Assembly: GCF_002138415.1 (NCBI RefSeq)
Contig: NZ_CP015612.1
Span: 124,001 to 188,000 of the forward strand
DNA: 64,000 nt
DNA from: Stenotrophomonas maltophilia
GTDB taxonomy: Bacteria; Pseudomonadota; Gammaproteobacteria; Xanthomonadales; Xanthomonadaceae
Direction: 5' to 3'
Shown here: piece after piece, positions 27,481 to 34,639 of the stretch
Layout of the letters: the number at the start of each line of letters is the position of its first letter
Position numbering within the stretch: position 1 is the first letter of the stretch
Program-made: the position numbers and the translations under genes
Notes under the pieces: model-generated
The model's database searches: none
What the model saw: only the letters and a program-made list of their open reading frames with translations
Told to the model about the DNA's origin: nothing

Positions 27481-27948
27481 TCACCGCGCCCGTGGCGGTG
27501 CGTTGGTGTTGTCCATGTCCGAGAAGATCAGCCACGGCCCATCACCCACGCGCTTCAACGTGAGCGTGAACTTGCCGGTATCGCCCACGTTGTTGCCGTA
27601 GCTGTAGGCACCAATGATGTAGCCCGTGTTGCCCTCCATCGAATACGCCAAGGCACGCAGCCGCAACGGACTGCTGCCCTGGCCGGCATACGCGGCCTCG
27701 ATCGCGCTGCGGCCGCGCACCGGCGGCTGGTTGCTCTGCAGCACAAAACCATCCTCGGTGAACAGCCCGGCCAGCGCCTTGGCATCACCGGTGCGCCATG
27801 CCTGCTCGTAGTCGCGCAGTACACGGTCCAGCGGCGCGGGCAAGGCTGTGTCCGGGAAAGGCTGCGCGCCTTCTGCATCGTGGGCGATGGCCGGCGATGC
27901 CAGCAGCAGGGCACTGCAGAAGATCATGGCGAGTTGTGTGCGGCGCAT
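27481..27948 (-). CDS. Secreted SnoaL/DUF4440-like protein
   Basis: 155 residues with a signal peptide (RRTQLAMIFCSALLLASPAIA, cut near residue 22). The mature domain reads LDRVLRDYEQAWRTGDAKALAGLFTEDGFVLQSNQPPVRGRSAIEAAYAGQG and ends LTLKRVGDGPWLIFSDMDNT, the classic NTF2-like alpha-beta barrel pattern. Such proteins may bind or act on small molecules, but no catalytic set is obvious. Faces gpsA; 115 bases separate it from the next, divergent gene. Confidence 0.85.
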   Translation of the reverse strand: MRRTQLAMIFCSALLLASPAIAHDAEGAQPFPDTALPAPLDRVLRDYEQAWRTGDAKALAGLFTEDGFVLQSNQPPVRGRSAIEAAYAGQGSSPLRLRALAYSMEGNTGYIIGAYSYGNNVGDTGKFTLTLKRVGDGPWLIFSDMDNTNAPPRAR

Positions 27949-28063
27949 GCGTCCAGGCCCTGGCGATGAGGGGAAGGCTTCAGACGCATCCTAGCGCGCC
28001 GCTGGTTAGAATCACGCAGCCGCCCGCGTGGCGCATGCAGCGCAGATCAGACAAGGACACGGA

Positions 28064-28729
28064 ATGAAGATTCGAATCACAGGGATGGCGATGATGGTCG
28101 CACTGCTGGTGGCCTGCGGGCAGGCACCGGCACCCGATGCAGCACCGGCCGCGCCGGCGCCGATCGCCGAAGCACCGGCTGCCACGGCGACGGTGGTCGA
28201 AAAGGAACCGTCCATCGAAGACGGTGTGGACCCCTCGGTGTGGGACAACGAAGGCGAACCGGAAGACCCGAGTGCCGGCGGCGAACTCACCTGCGCGGAC
28301 AACCCGCTGGCGACCCATTTCTTCACCCTTGTGGGCGGCAACACCGTGGACGACTGCGGCCGCAAGGACCCGAAGGTGCTGGCCGCGTTCAACGCCCTGA
28401 TGAAGAACACGGCCGCGGCCGAATCCGCCGACAAGGAGATTCCGTCGCTGCGCGAACGCCTGTTGAGCGGCCCCAGCGGGCCTGGCGAGCTGGTGGTGCT
28501 GCAGGGCGAGCCGTGGTGGTTCTACACCGCCTGCCAGGCCCACGACTGCCCCGGCACCGCGTTGGCGATGTTGTATTCGCCCGACCAGTCGAAGATGGTC
28601 GGCCGTCTTACCGCGCGCTGCCGTGTATGGTGGCTGGGCGAGCCGACGGCGGAACAACGTGAGCAGATCGAACAGCGCCAGCCACTGCAGGATGCCGCAT
28701 TGAAGGAAGACAGCGCGCTCTGCGAGTGA
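28064..28729 (+). CDS. Lipoprotein with Ivy-like C-terminal motif
   Basis: 221 residues. Signal MKIRITGMAMMVALLVAC with lipobox LLVAC near residue 18, then an Ala/Pro-rich linker of about 45 residues. The C-terminal domain has six or more Cys, and the stretch WFYTACQAHDCPGTALAMLYSPDQSKMVGRL resembles the CKPHDC loop of the lysozyme inhibitor Ivy, including the following strand pattern. This is an inference from pattern only; overall similarity to Ivy is low, and it could equally be a protein of unknown fold. ACAAGGAC precedes the ATG 28064, which I prefer over an ATG at 28028. Confidence 0.75.
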   Translation: MKIRITGMAMMVALLVACGQAPAPDAAPAAPAPIAEAPAATATVVEKEPSIEDGVDPSVWDNEGEPEDPSAGGELTCADNPLATHFFTLVGGNTVDDCGRKDPKVLAAFNALMKNTAAAESADKEIPSLRERLLSGPSGPGELVVLQGEPWWFYTACQAHDCPGTALAMLYSPDQSKMVGRLTARCRVWWLGEPTAEQREQIEQRQPLQDAALKEDSALCE

Positions 28730-28742
28730 TGTGGTGCCGGCG

Positions 28743-28766
28743 GTAGCGCCGGGCCATGCCCGGCGG
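28743..28766. repeat. SMAG-type palindrome
   Basis: Starts GTAGCGCC; arms CCGGGC/GCCCGG around CAT. Between two convergent genes. Confidence 0.7.
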
Positions 28767-28789
28767 AACAGCAGGCGATGTTCCCTGTG

Positions 28790-29164
28790 TCACCCTTCAG
28801 GTCGCATGCGTGCGCTGACCTGCGCGGTCAGCGACAGACTGGCCATCATCAGGCCCTCAATCACGCGGTCGCCCACGTACTCTTCTTCGGGTCCGTTCTG
28901 GCGTACGCGCTCGGCGGCCAGCAGCATTTCCAGCGCCACGCGCAGCCCGGCCAACGCGCAGTCCGCGTCGGCCAGCGCCATGCGGCGGCCCGGCATCTGA
29001 TGACGTTCGGGCCAGGGCTGGCCGTCGGCGGCCGCGCCCTGGCCGATGCGGTTGAGGGTGGCGATGAAGGCGTTCGGATCGGCTGCAGGCGCGTGGTCTG
29101 GCGACTCACCGGCATTGGCAGGCGAGTGATGCGGATGCAGGCGGGGGAAGTCCGGGGAGGTCAT
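28790..29164 (-). CDS. Small hypothetical protein behind a structured leader
   Basis: 124 residues from ATG 29164. The N-terminal 45 residues are Pro/His/Asn-rich and probably unstructured. The rest is two amphipathic helices: RRMALADADCALAGLRVALEMLLAAERVRQ and GDRVIEGLMMASLSLTAQVSARM, joined by a short acidic loop. No signal peptide. I do not recognise the family; the layout (disordered head, helix pair) is like the small DUF3077/DUF6124 proteins of Pseudomonas, but the resemblance is only of shape. The open frame extends upstream into the structured region, which argues that this region is leader and not coding. Function unknown. Confidence 0.6.
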   Translation of the reverse strand: MTSPDFPRLHPHHSPANAGESPDHAPAADPNAFIATLNRIGQGAAADGQPWPERHQMPGRRMALADADCALAGLRVALEMLLAAERVRQNGPEEEYVGDRVIEGLMMASLSLTAQVSARMRPEG

Positions 29165-29193
29165 GGCAATGCTCCGTGCAGGATAGACGGTAG

Positions 29194-29397
29194 CCGCCAC
29201 ACAGAGGTGGCGGGCGGAGACGTGGCTCGAAAACCGGGACAGTGAGCCGGCAGGCACAAGGCCTCCACGCTCCGCCCGCCATAGTCGGCAGACGGATTGC
29301 CAACCGGCGCCACGCAGGGTGGCGCCGGTTGGCAAGCGCAAGTGCTTCACTGTCAAACACGGGTTTTCGAGGCCCGGCCACCCATTTTCCGGTGGCC
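29194..29397 (-). ncRNA. Highly structured region with crossing helices (candidate RNA leader)
   Basis: Five helices can form, three of them very strong. A (29208-29225) pairs with A' (29265-29281): 17 base pairs with one bulged A. B (29227-29235 plus 29239-29245) pairs with B' (29347-29353 plus 29362-29370): 16 base pairs. C (29298-29313) pairs with C' (29319-29334): 16 perfect base pairs with a 5-base loop. D (29376-29382) pairs with 29391-29397. 29194-29200 can also pair with 29207-29213, competing with A. The order A, B, A', C, C', B' makes A and B cross, a pseudoknot. It lies directly before the small gene at 28790-29164, so it could be its 5' leader or a separate RNA. No known class recognised. 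Confidence 0.55.
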
Positions 29398-29699
29398 CAC
29401 CATCTGTACCGCCGTCGCTGCGCAACGCCAATCAGAAGAGTTGCAAACAGTTTTTGATCAAAGACGCTTTTGGCATTTTTGCATGCTGTTAAGCCGTCGC
29501 AGACGCAGGCGCCGCAATGGCCGTAGCGGCATGGGGAATATGCGACATGGGTCGAAGTTGAGCGTGTTGCGCACCGTGGTGTAACCGCGCCGAAGACGAC
29601 AGAGTGGACCAGAGAGCGTGGCCGCAGATCGGCAAGGCCATCGCCTATACCAATGGGGACAGCAACAATGCGGCGGGCTACCCGAATGACTGTTCTCAG
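29398..29699. other. Region without a recognised gene
   Basis: Locally lower in GC (for example the stretch 29441-29480 with TTTTTGATCAAAG and TTTTGGCATTTTTGC), so it probably holds promoters for the structured leader on the minus strand. I could not fix a -35/-10 pair. No frame with family-like content was seen. Confidence 0.4.
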
Positions 29700-29945
29700 T
29701 CAGTAGACCCGGGCCGTGGGATCCACGACCAACGCTGCCTGATGGATCACGCACCACAGTTCAAGCTCGTCTCTGAGCTGAGGCCAGAGATCGGCCGCCC
29801 ACGAGGGGGCGTTGCTTCGGAATACCTCTTCTGAAGGCAGGTAGGCCGTCAACCTGCCCATTGCCAGCTCAAGCACGAACGAGCCATGCGGGCCTGTGCA
29901 GACCAGCTCTTCTTTCCATCGCGCGCTGAATTCGAAGACGGACAT
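29700..29945 (-). CDS. Small hypothetical protein
   Basis: 81 residues, MSVFEFSARWKEEL at the start, then GSFVLELAMGRLTAYLPSEEVF and a Trp-rich WAADLWPQLRDELELWCVIH segment. The composition looks like a folded small protein, but no signal peptide, membrane helix or family is recognised, and the ribosome site is poor. Kept because the amino-acid pattern is plausible on this strand only. Its neighbour, the L,D-transpeptidase gene, is on the same strand but upstream. Confidence 0.45.
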   Translation of the reverse strand: MSVFEFSARWKEELVCTGPHGSFVLELAMGRLTAYLPSEEVFRSNAPSWAADLWPQLRDELELWCVIHQAALVVDPTARVY

Positions 29946-30016
29946 GCAGATCTGACACCTGAACCAAGCTGTCCCCCGAGGCGGGTTCCACCGGCGCGGA
30001 GTGTACGCCGGCGCCG

Positions 30017-30754
30017 CTACTTGCTCGCGCGCCGCGCGCCTTTCTCGTCTTCATCCTTTGCATCGCCCCGGCTCTGCGCGAACTCGGGGAATGTCTTCGC
30101 GATCGAATCCTTGTCCGGCAGGATGTAGAACACACCACCCTTTTCGAACGTGGACTGCACGATCTGTTCGTAGAACGCGGGCGAGACGTTGATGCAGCCG
30201 TGGGTGACGCGGTTGTCGTCCGGCGTTGGCGTTGCCAGCCGTTCGGCGCGCTTTTCTTTTGGGGTGCCTGGCGGCAGCGGGTGCATCGAGACGGCGGAAT
30301 CGTAGTCCACCCATAGCACGCGACCGGCATCGTCGGAGGGGCCGTAGCCACCAATGAAGCGGCCAGCAGGTGTGGTGCGGTCGTGACCGGGAATCGCGCT
30401 CAGTGCGAGCTTGGCGACGCCTGGTGCGGAGTGGTCGCCGATGGCCGAACCGAACAGTGCCGGTGCTGCACCGCGCAGCTTGCCGTCGCCGCCGAAGACC
30501 AGAACCTGCGCCGCTGCCTTGTCCATGACGGCAAACGGGTAGCCCTGGTTGTCCTTGCTTGCAACGACCCAGCCCGCCAGTTCGATCACTGTTTCGGAGA
30601 CGCTCTGGTCGGGCGGAAGTTCATCAACGGCGGCCACCGGTGGTGCAGGTGCATCCTTGTCCCTGGCATTGGCTACGCCGCTGCACGCAACGACCAGTGC
30701 CACGGCCAGTGCGGCATGGAGGGCGTGGCGTGCAGGGGAGGAGGAAGTGCGAAT
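30017..30754 (-). CDS. L,D-transpeptidase (YkuD family), apparently with ATT start
   Basis: 245 residues from the proposed start. The C-terminal YkuD domain has the catalytic HGCINVSPAFY (His-x-Cys), TTPAGRFIGGY and DSAVSMHPLPPG. These enzymes crosslink peptidoglycan 3-3 or attach lipoproteins to it. A perfect AAGGAG (30762-30767) is followed after seven bases by ATT 30754 and no ATG, GTG or TTG; from ATT the protein begins with an ideal signal peptide (RTSSSPARHALHAALAVALVVACSGVANA, cut after ANA, or a VVAC lipobox). The only other start, GTG 30814, adds 20 polar residues and lies in a hairpin. ATT as start is an inference. Lpp-like gene is upstream. Confidence 0.8.
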   Translation of the reverse strand: MRTSSSPARHALHAALAVALVVACSGVANARDKDAPAPPVAAVDELPPDQSVSETVIELAGWVVASKDNQGYPFAVMDKAAAQVLVFGGDGKLRGAAPALFGSAIGDHSAPGVAKLALSAIPGHDRTTPAGRFIGGYGPSDDAGRVLWVDYDSAVSMHPLPPGTPKEKRAERLATPTPDDNRVTHGCINVSPAFYEQIVQSTFEKGGVFYILPDKDSIAKTFPEFAQSRGDAKDEDEKGARRASK

Positions 30755-30793
30755 GGGACGGCTCCTTGCAATGCAGTCTTGGGTGGAAGGATG

Positions 30794-30859
30794 CCAGTGG
30801 CCGGCGAAGGCCACTGGTTCCCGACACAGAGGTGGATCAATTCAAGTGGATCAATTCAA
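30794..30859. repeat. Hairpin plus 14-base tandem repeat between lpp-like and transpeptidase genes
   Basis: CCAGTGGCC (30794-30802), six-base loop, GGCCACTGG (30809-30817) is a perfect stem. Next to it GTGGATCAATTCAA occurs twice without gap (30832-30845 and 30846-30859). The hairpin may limit read-through on the minus strand; it lacks a T-run. Confidence 0.6.
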
Positions 30860-30874
30860 ACAGTGAGGGAGCGA

Positions 30875-31147
30875 TTACCCGCGCGGCTTGCGGCCGACAG
30901 GTGCCCTTTCAAGCTGCTGCACGCGGCCTTCGATCTGGTCCAGGCGCTGGTTGGCCTGCTGTGCGGACTGGTTGGCGGACTCTGCGCTCTGCGCAGCACC
31001 CTGCACCTTGACGTCGAGCTGATCGAGACGCGAGTTGATGGTTGCAAACTCGTTCTTGTAAGAGGCGCAGGCGCCAAGGCTCACAGTGGCGATGAGCGCT
31101 ACAGCAAGTGCGCGGGCCGTCTTCATGTGTTGCGGGTTCAGGTTCAT
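30875..31147 (-). CDS. Lpp-like coiled-coil outer membrane lipoprotein
   Basis: 90 residues (start ATG 31147 with GGAGGGAG upstream; an internal ATG at 31126 is possible). Signal MKTARALAVALIATVSLGAC with lipobox SLGAC. The mature part is a single heptad coiled coil, INSRLDQLDVKVQGAAQSAESANQ, then QQANQRLDQIEGRVQQLE, the Ala-zipper pattern of Braun lipoprotein and OprI. The tail ends GRKPRG, so a Lys is near the C-terminus but not terminal as in Lpp; covalent linkage to peptidoglycan is thus uncertain. The following gene on the strand is an L,D-transpeptidase, the enzyme class that makes that linkage. Confidence 0.85.
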   Translation of the reverse strand: MNLNPQHMKTARALAVALIATVSLGACASYKNEFATINSRLDQLDVKVQGAAQSAESANQSAQQANQRLDQIEGRVQQLERAPVGRKPRG

Positions 31148-31619
31148 TGCACTCCCTCCTTCGTCTGGGGAAGCTGGAATATAGCGGCGTTTGTTCCCGG
31201 CGCTGACAAGCGCTTTCAGCTGGAATTTGAGTACGTGGATGGGTTGTGAAATCTCCCCATCAATAAACCTTAACAAGCGGGATAAGGCGAGCTGATGCTG
31301 GTCGGTCGATCGCCTTGTGCTTATTCAAGGCTGCCAATTCATGAGTATGAAGCCGATGTCACAGCGGCTGCTTTTCCGCCGCTGCACGCAGGTTGCCGTC
31401 CAATCGCCTCAAGTACCGTTGAGGCAGTGCGGGGCGCGCATCCAGCAGCATGGCGATGGCTTTGAACCCGTCTGGCGCTATTGGCCATGTTGGACGGTAC
31501 CGGTCGTTGATCGAAAGGCAGCGCGAGGCCGCGGCTTATGAATCAGGCACCACGACTCCGATGGCCAGCCGTGCACTGTGGCTGGTCATCGTGTGAGGCA
31601 CTGGCATCCGCCAAGGATG
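31148..31619. other. Stretch without a convincing gene
   Basis: Reduced GC. Contains an open minus frame of 58 codons (31362-31535, stop at 31359) whose end reads APDGFKAIAMLLDARPALPQ and continues protein-like, but no start codon precedes it, so it may be a gene remnant. The lpp-like promoter must lie in 31160-31300. Nothing else identified. Confidence 0.35.
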
Positions 31620-32603
31620 TCAGCGTGTCCGGCTGCGGGGCAGCTTGCCCTTGAACACCCTGCCGCGGTGGATGGCGAGGTAGTGCTTCAGGCGATCTCC
31701 CGGTGCTTTGCGCAGACACATGTTCCCTGGAATCAGACCGGCGTCCGCCAGCTGCTTCCTGACCTGCTTGTCCGCAAAGATGGCATCACCATCGTCGTCG
31801 AAGGTCATCAGTCCGGCGTCGAACAGCAGGTCAAGCGTGCCGACCAGCGGCAGGCCGTTGTGCGGATCCAGTCTTGGATCCTGGCCTCCCGGGAGCCACT
31901 GGTCCTCAGTGACTTCATGCGCCCATGGCTGGGCATGCGACGCTCGGATCAGGGCCGGTACAGTGCAGTCCGTCACCGCACAGCGGTGATCCCACAACTT
32001 CAGCATTTCACGACGGAACGTCCCCTGCCCCAGGCGAGCCTCCATCATCGTCAGCCGCGTGGTTGGATTACGAATCTTGTCCATCTCACCGAGCAGAACG
32101 CTGGCAGGCGGGCCCGGTGTCTCCTCTGCGCGATAGTCGGCGGGCATGCGTGATTTCCCGTACGCACGGCGATCGTAGACGCCGCGGTGGTGCTTCTCCA
32201 GGTTCTTGCCCACGGAGGCCATCTTCGCTTGGAACGATGTGCTTCCCTCAGCAAGCGCTTCCAGTGGATACACCAGACTGTCGAGCACCTCCCTCCAGGA
32301 CGAGCACTCGGTCACTGCCTGAAGCACCTTCCGGTCTTCCTTGCTGCCGATGGTGAAGCGCAACACATGGCGCCCGTCCACGCGCCCCATCGACAGCAGC
32401 GGTCGCCCGTCTCTGCCGGATACCTTGGTGCCAAAAATCACGGTGCGGCGGCCGTTCATCCCGTTTCTGGACGAGTACTTGGCCAGATATGCATCCACCG
32501 GGCCCAGCACGCGCCGCAGGTCAGCGACGGCCACATCCAGCCCTTTGCGCTCTTTCGGCGTGAGGCCCAGCTCCATGACCTCCTCATCCCTGCTCAGCAA
32601 CAT
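31620..32603 (-). CDS. HNH endonuclease domain protein
   Basis: 327 residues, no signal peptide. The C-terminal third is an HNH_2-type domain: FRREMLKLWDHRCAVTDC, then ALIRASHAQPW with the first His, and RLDPHNGLPLVGTLDLLFDAGL with the Asn and later His. The two Cys (CAVTDC) could bind structural zinc. The N-terminal two thirds (YLAKYSSRNGMNGRRTVIF, VGKNLEKHHRGVYDRRAYGKSRM) match no domain I know. Such proteins are often found as stand-alone, possibly restriction-like, nucleases in genomic islands. Codon use is less GC-biased than neighbours, and both sides are decayed or empty, which suggests horizontal gain. Start ATG 32603 preferred (GGGGAAG upstream); ATG 32576 possible. Confidence 0.8.
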   Translation of the reverse strand: MLLSRDEEVMELGLTPKERKGLDVAVADLRRVLGPVDAYLAKYSSRNGMNGRRTVIFGTKVSGRDGRPLLSMGRVDGRHVLRFTIGSKEDRKVLQAVTECSSWREVLDSLVYPLEALAEGSTSFQAKMASVGKNLEKHHRGVYDRRAYGKSRMPADYRAEETPGPPASVLLGEMDKIRNPTTRLTMMEARLGQGTFRREMLKLWDHRCAVTDCTVPALIRASHAQPWAHEVTEDQWLPGGQDPRLDPHNGLPLVGTLDLLFDAGLMTFDDDGDAIFADKQVRKQLADAGLIPGNMCLRKAPGDRLKHYLAIHRGRVFKGKLPRSRTR

Positions 32604-32646
32604 CCGCGTTCTTCCCCAGCTCCATCAGGGAGCTCCATCCTGGAGC

Positions 32647-32970
32647 TCAATTGTCGCCGATCCAGCTGACCATCGAGAAGCCGACTATGGCCGGATTGTT
32701 GATCTCCAGCGCATCTACTCAACCCCACGCGAAATATCGGCAGTCGCCGTAGGCGTCTGCGATTCGACGAGCAGCGTCAACAAGCACTTGCAGATCCGGT
32801 TTGAAGTACTGCGGTTTCCTCTGCCGTGGGGCGTGGCCAACACCGTCGGCCTCCCTCGCGGCGACCGCACTGTGATGGCCCAGGATGCGAAGGCCACCAG
32901 ATACCACGACAAAGACTCTCTCTTTGGAGAATTGCGGTGGGATGCGGAGTTCCCTGAACGCCAGCCTTAT
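32647..32970 (-). pseudogene. Decayed gene interrupted by an in-frame TGA
   Basis: An open minus frame from 32970 reads LAFRELRIPPQFSKERVF and further protein-like sequence, through PQYFKPDLQVLVDAARRIAD and GDCRYFAWG to TGA at 32719-32721, and then continues in the same frame with VDALEINNPAIVGFSMVSWIGDN to a second stop at 32647-32649. No ATG or GTG with a ribosome site is found at a sensible place. The protein-like quality on both sides of the TGA suggests one former gene of at least 105 codons. Family not recognised. Confidence 0.45.
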
Positions 32971-33025
32971 TTATATACCAGTCAGTTCAATATTCAGGGT
33001 TGATTAGACCCCCTAACGGATAATT

Positions 33026-33101
33026 CACACCTGTCGACCGTCTCCTCTCTCTCTCCCCCTCCCGGGAGGCGGTCGACGAAACCAAAATAATTAAAGGTGT
33101 G
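33026..33101 (+). promoter_or_regulatory. ax21 leader hairpin able to cover the ribosome-binding site
   Basis: CACACCT (33026-33032) pairs with AGGTGTG (33095-33101), which includes the Shine-Dalgarno AAAGGTG, and the adjoining GTCGACCG (33033-33040) pairs with CGGTCGAC (33070-33077); TCTCC and GGGAG extend the inner stem. The loop is a CT-rich run. Base-pairing is seen directly; control of translation by it is inference. Confidence 0.6.
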
Positions 33102-33106
33102 TCCCG

Positions 33107-33682
33107 ATGAACAAGAATTCGCTGCTCGCCCTGGGTCTTCTGGCTGCTCTGCCGTTCGCTGCATCGGCAACCGATGGCCTGTCGTACAACTACGTTGAAG
33201 GCGGCTACGTGAACACCGATGCCAAGGGCGGCGATGCCGATGGCTGGAAGGTGAAGGGTTCCGTGGCGGTGCACCCGAACTTCCATGTCTTTGGCGACTA
33301 CAGCGCCCAGGAGACCGACAAGTTCAAGAATGACGTCGACCAGTGGCGCCTGGGTGTCGGCTACAACTACGGCATCGCACCGAACACCGACCTGGTGGCC
33401 CGTGTTGCGTACCAGAAGTACGACGAGAAGCGCGGCCTGGACTTCAACGGCTACTCCACCGAAGTGGGCGTGCGCACCGCGTTCAACCCGTACGTGGAAG
33501 GCTACGTGATGGCCGGCTACGAAGATTTCAGCAAGAAGCACGGCTACAACCCGGACGGCGAGTTCTACGGCCGTGTCGGCGCCACCGCCAAGTTCAACCA
33601 GAACTGGGGCCTGAGCGGCGAAGTGAAGCTGGCCAAGGCCGGCGACCGCGAGTGGTTCGTGGGCCCGCGCTTCACCTGGTAA
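33107..33682 (+). CDS. ax21: Ax21-family outer membrane beta-barrel protein
   Basis: 191 residues. Signal peptide MNKNSLLALGLLAALPFAASA, mature start TDGLSYNYVEGGYVNTDAKG, which resembles the N-terminal peptide reported for Xanthomonas Ax21. Alternating aromatic strands (FHVFGDYSAQET, WRLGVGYNYGI, VEGYVMAGYEDF) and the final Phe-Thr-Trp fit a small outer-membrane barrel ending in an aromatic residue. Ax21 was once proposed as a quorum signal and immune elicitor in Xanthomonas, claims later withdrawn; a structural barrel role is the safe call. The leader hairpin and a terminator frame the gene, so it is monocistronic. Confidence 0.92.
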   Translation: MNKNSLLALGLLAALPFAASATDGLSYNYVEGGYVNTDAKGGDADGWKVKGSVAVHPNFHVFGDYSAQETDKFKNDVDQWRLGVGYNYGIAPNTDLVARVAYQKYDEKRGLDFNGYSTEVGVRTAFNPYVEGYVMAGYEDFSKKHGYNPDGEFYGRVGATAKFNQNWGLSGEVKLAKAGDREWFVGPRFTW

Positions 33683-33711
33683 CAAACGCCTGTCGTTAGT
33701 GCGTGTTGTGC

Positions 33712-33776
33712 TGGCGTGTGACTCTCTCTCTCCCACACGCCAACCGAAGCCCGGCCTCGCGCCGGGCTTCACTTTT
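33712..33776 (+). terminator. Hairpin and rho-independent terminator after ax21
   Basis: 33712-33742 is a perfect 9-bp stem TGGCGTGTG/CACACGCCA with a CT-repeat loop. 33746-33770 is GAAGCCCGGC, CTCGC, GCCGGGCTTC, followed by ACTTTT. The second is the likely terminator. Confidence 0.8.
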
Positions 33777-33803
33777 ATGGGCTCCGGGGCGCCACAATGC
33801 GGC

Positions 33804-34571
33804 ATGGGCGACCCTTCCTCCCTCGCGGGTACCGGCACGGCCTATCAGGAGCACCTGGCGCCTGGGCCGCTGCGTGGCCATTTCGGCCAGCTGTGGCAGA
33901 GCCAGCTTCCTGCCGATGCCGATGGGCACATCACGGTATTGCCCGATGGCTGCGTGGATATCCTTTGGCGCGACGGCGCGTTGTTCGTGGTCGGCCCGGA
34001 CCGTGTGGCCGCACACCCGGCGCTTGCACCCGGTGCGCAGGTGCTGGGTGCGCGCTTTCGTCCCGGCCAGGCGTTGGCCGCGCTGGGCCTGCCACTGGCC
34101 GGCATCATTGGACAGGCGGTGCCGTTGGCCGATCTGAAGGGCGGATGGGCCATAGCAGCCGCTGCTTCCATTGGCGATACCGCGCCGGCTCAACGAATGC
34201 AGCGGATGGCGCAGTGCCTGCAACAGCACATGGGCGCGGCGGCCCTCGACGTGCAGGCGCAACGGGCGCATGTGTTGTTCCACGCGCTTGGCCGTGGCCA
34301 AGCTACGCTGGACGAGCTGGCGGCAGGCTTGAACCTGAGCCCGCGCAGCCTGCGCCGTTTCAGCCAGGCGCAGTTCGGCTACGGCGCCAAGACGCTGGAG
34401 CGGATCCTGCGCCTGCAACGCTTCCTGCGCCACAGTCGCGGGTTGCCGCAGCACTCGCTGGCGATGCTGGCCGCCGAGGCCGGCTATGCCGACCAGGCCC
34501 ATCTCAGCCGCGAAGCCCGCGAACTGGCCGGCATGACCGCACGCGAACTGCGACGGGAGTGGGGGCAGTGA
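33804..34571 (+). CDS. AraC-family transcriptional regulator
   Basis: 255 residues. N-terminal sensing region of the DUF6597 type: YQEHLAPGPLRGHFGQLWQ, then ITVLPDGCVDILWRDGALFVVGPDR. C-terminal AraC helix-turn-helix pair: ATLDELAAGLNLSPRSLRRFSQAQFGYGAKTLERILRLQRFLRH and HSLAMLAAEAGYADQAHLSREARELAGMTARELR. Probably controls the VOC protein gene that follows 68 bases later, as such pairs are common (inference). CACAAT at 33793-33798 lies five bases before the ATG, without a ribosome site. Confidence 0.9.
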   Translation: MGDPSSLAGTGTAYQEHLAPGPLRGHFGQLWQSQLPADADGHITVLPDGCVDILWRDGALFVVGPDRVAAHPALAPGAQVLGARFRPGQALAALGLPLAGIIGQAVPLADLKGGWAIAAAASIGDTAPAQRMQRMAQCLQQHMGAAALDVQAQRAHVLFHALGRGQATLDELAAGLNLSPRSLRRFSQAQFGYGAKTLERILRLQRFLRHSRGLPQHSLAMLAAEAGYADQAHLSREARELAGMTARELRREWGQ

Positions 34572-34639
34572 TGGCCGTTTCGTTCAAGACCGGCAGGCCA
34601 CGCTGATCGATGCTGCGGGCTCCAACCACGGAGTCCACC

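Noticed and set aside
30754..30814. GTG 30814 as the start of the L,D-transpeptidase
   Set aside because: No ribosome site, lies inside a perfect hairpin, and would put 20 polar residues before the signal peptide.
31359..31535. 58-codon minus frame with protein-like ending
   Set aside because: No start codon with ribosome site and no recognisable family; left as a possible remnant within the gene-free stretch.
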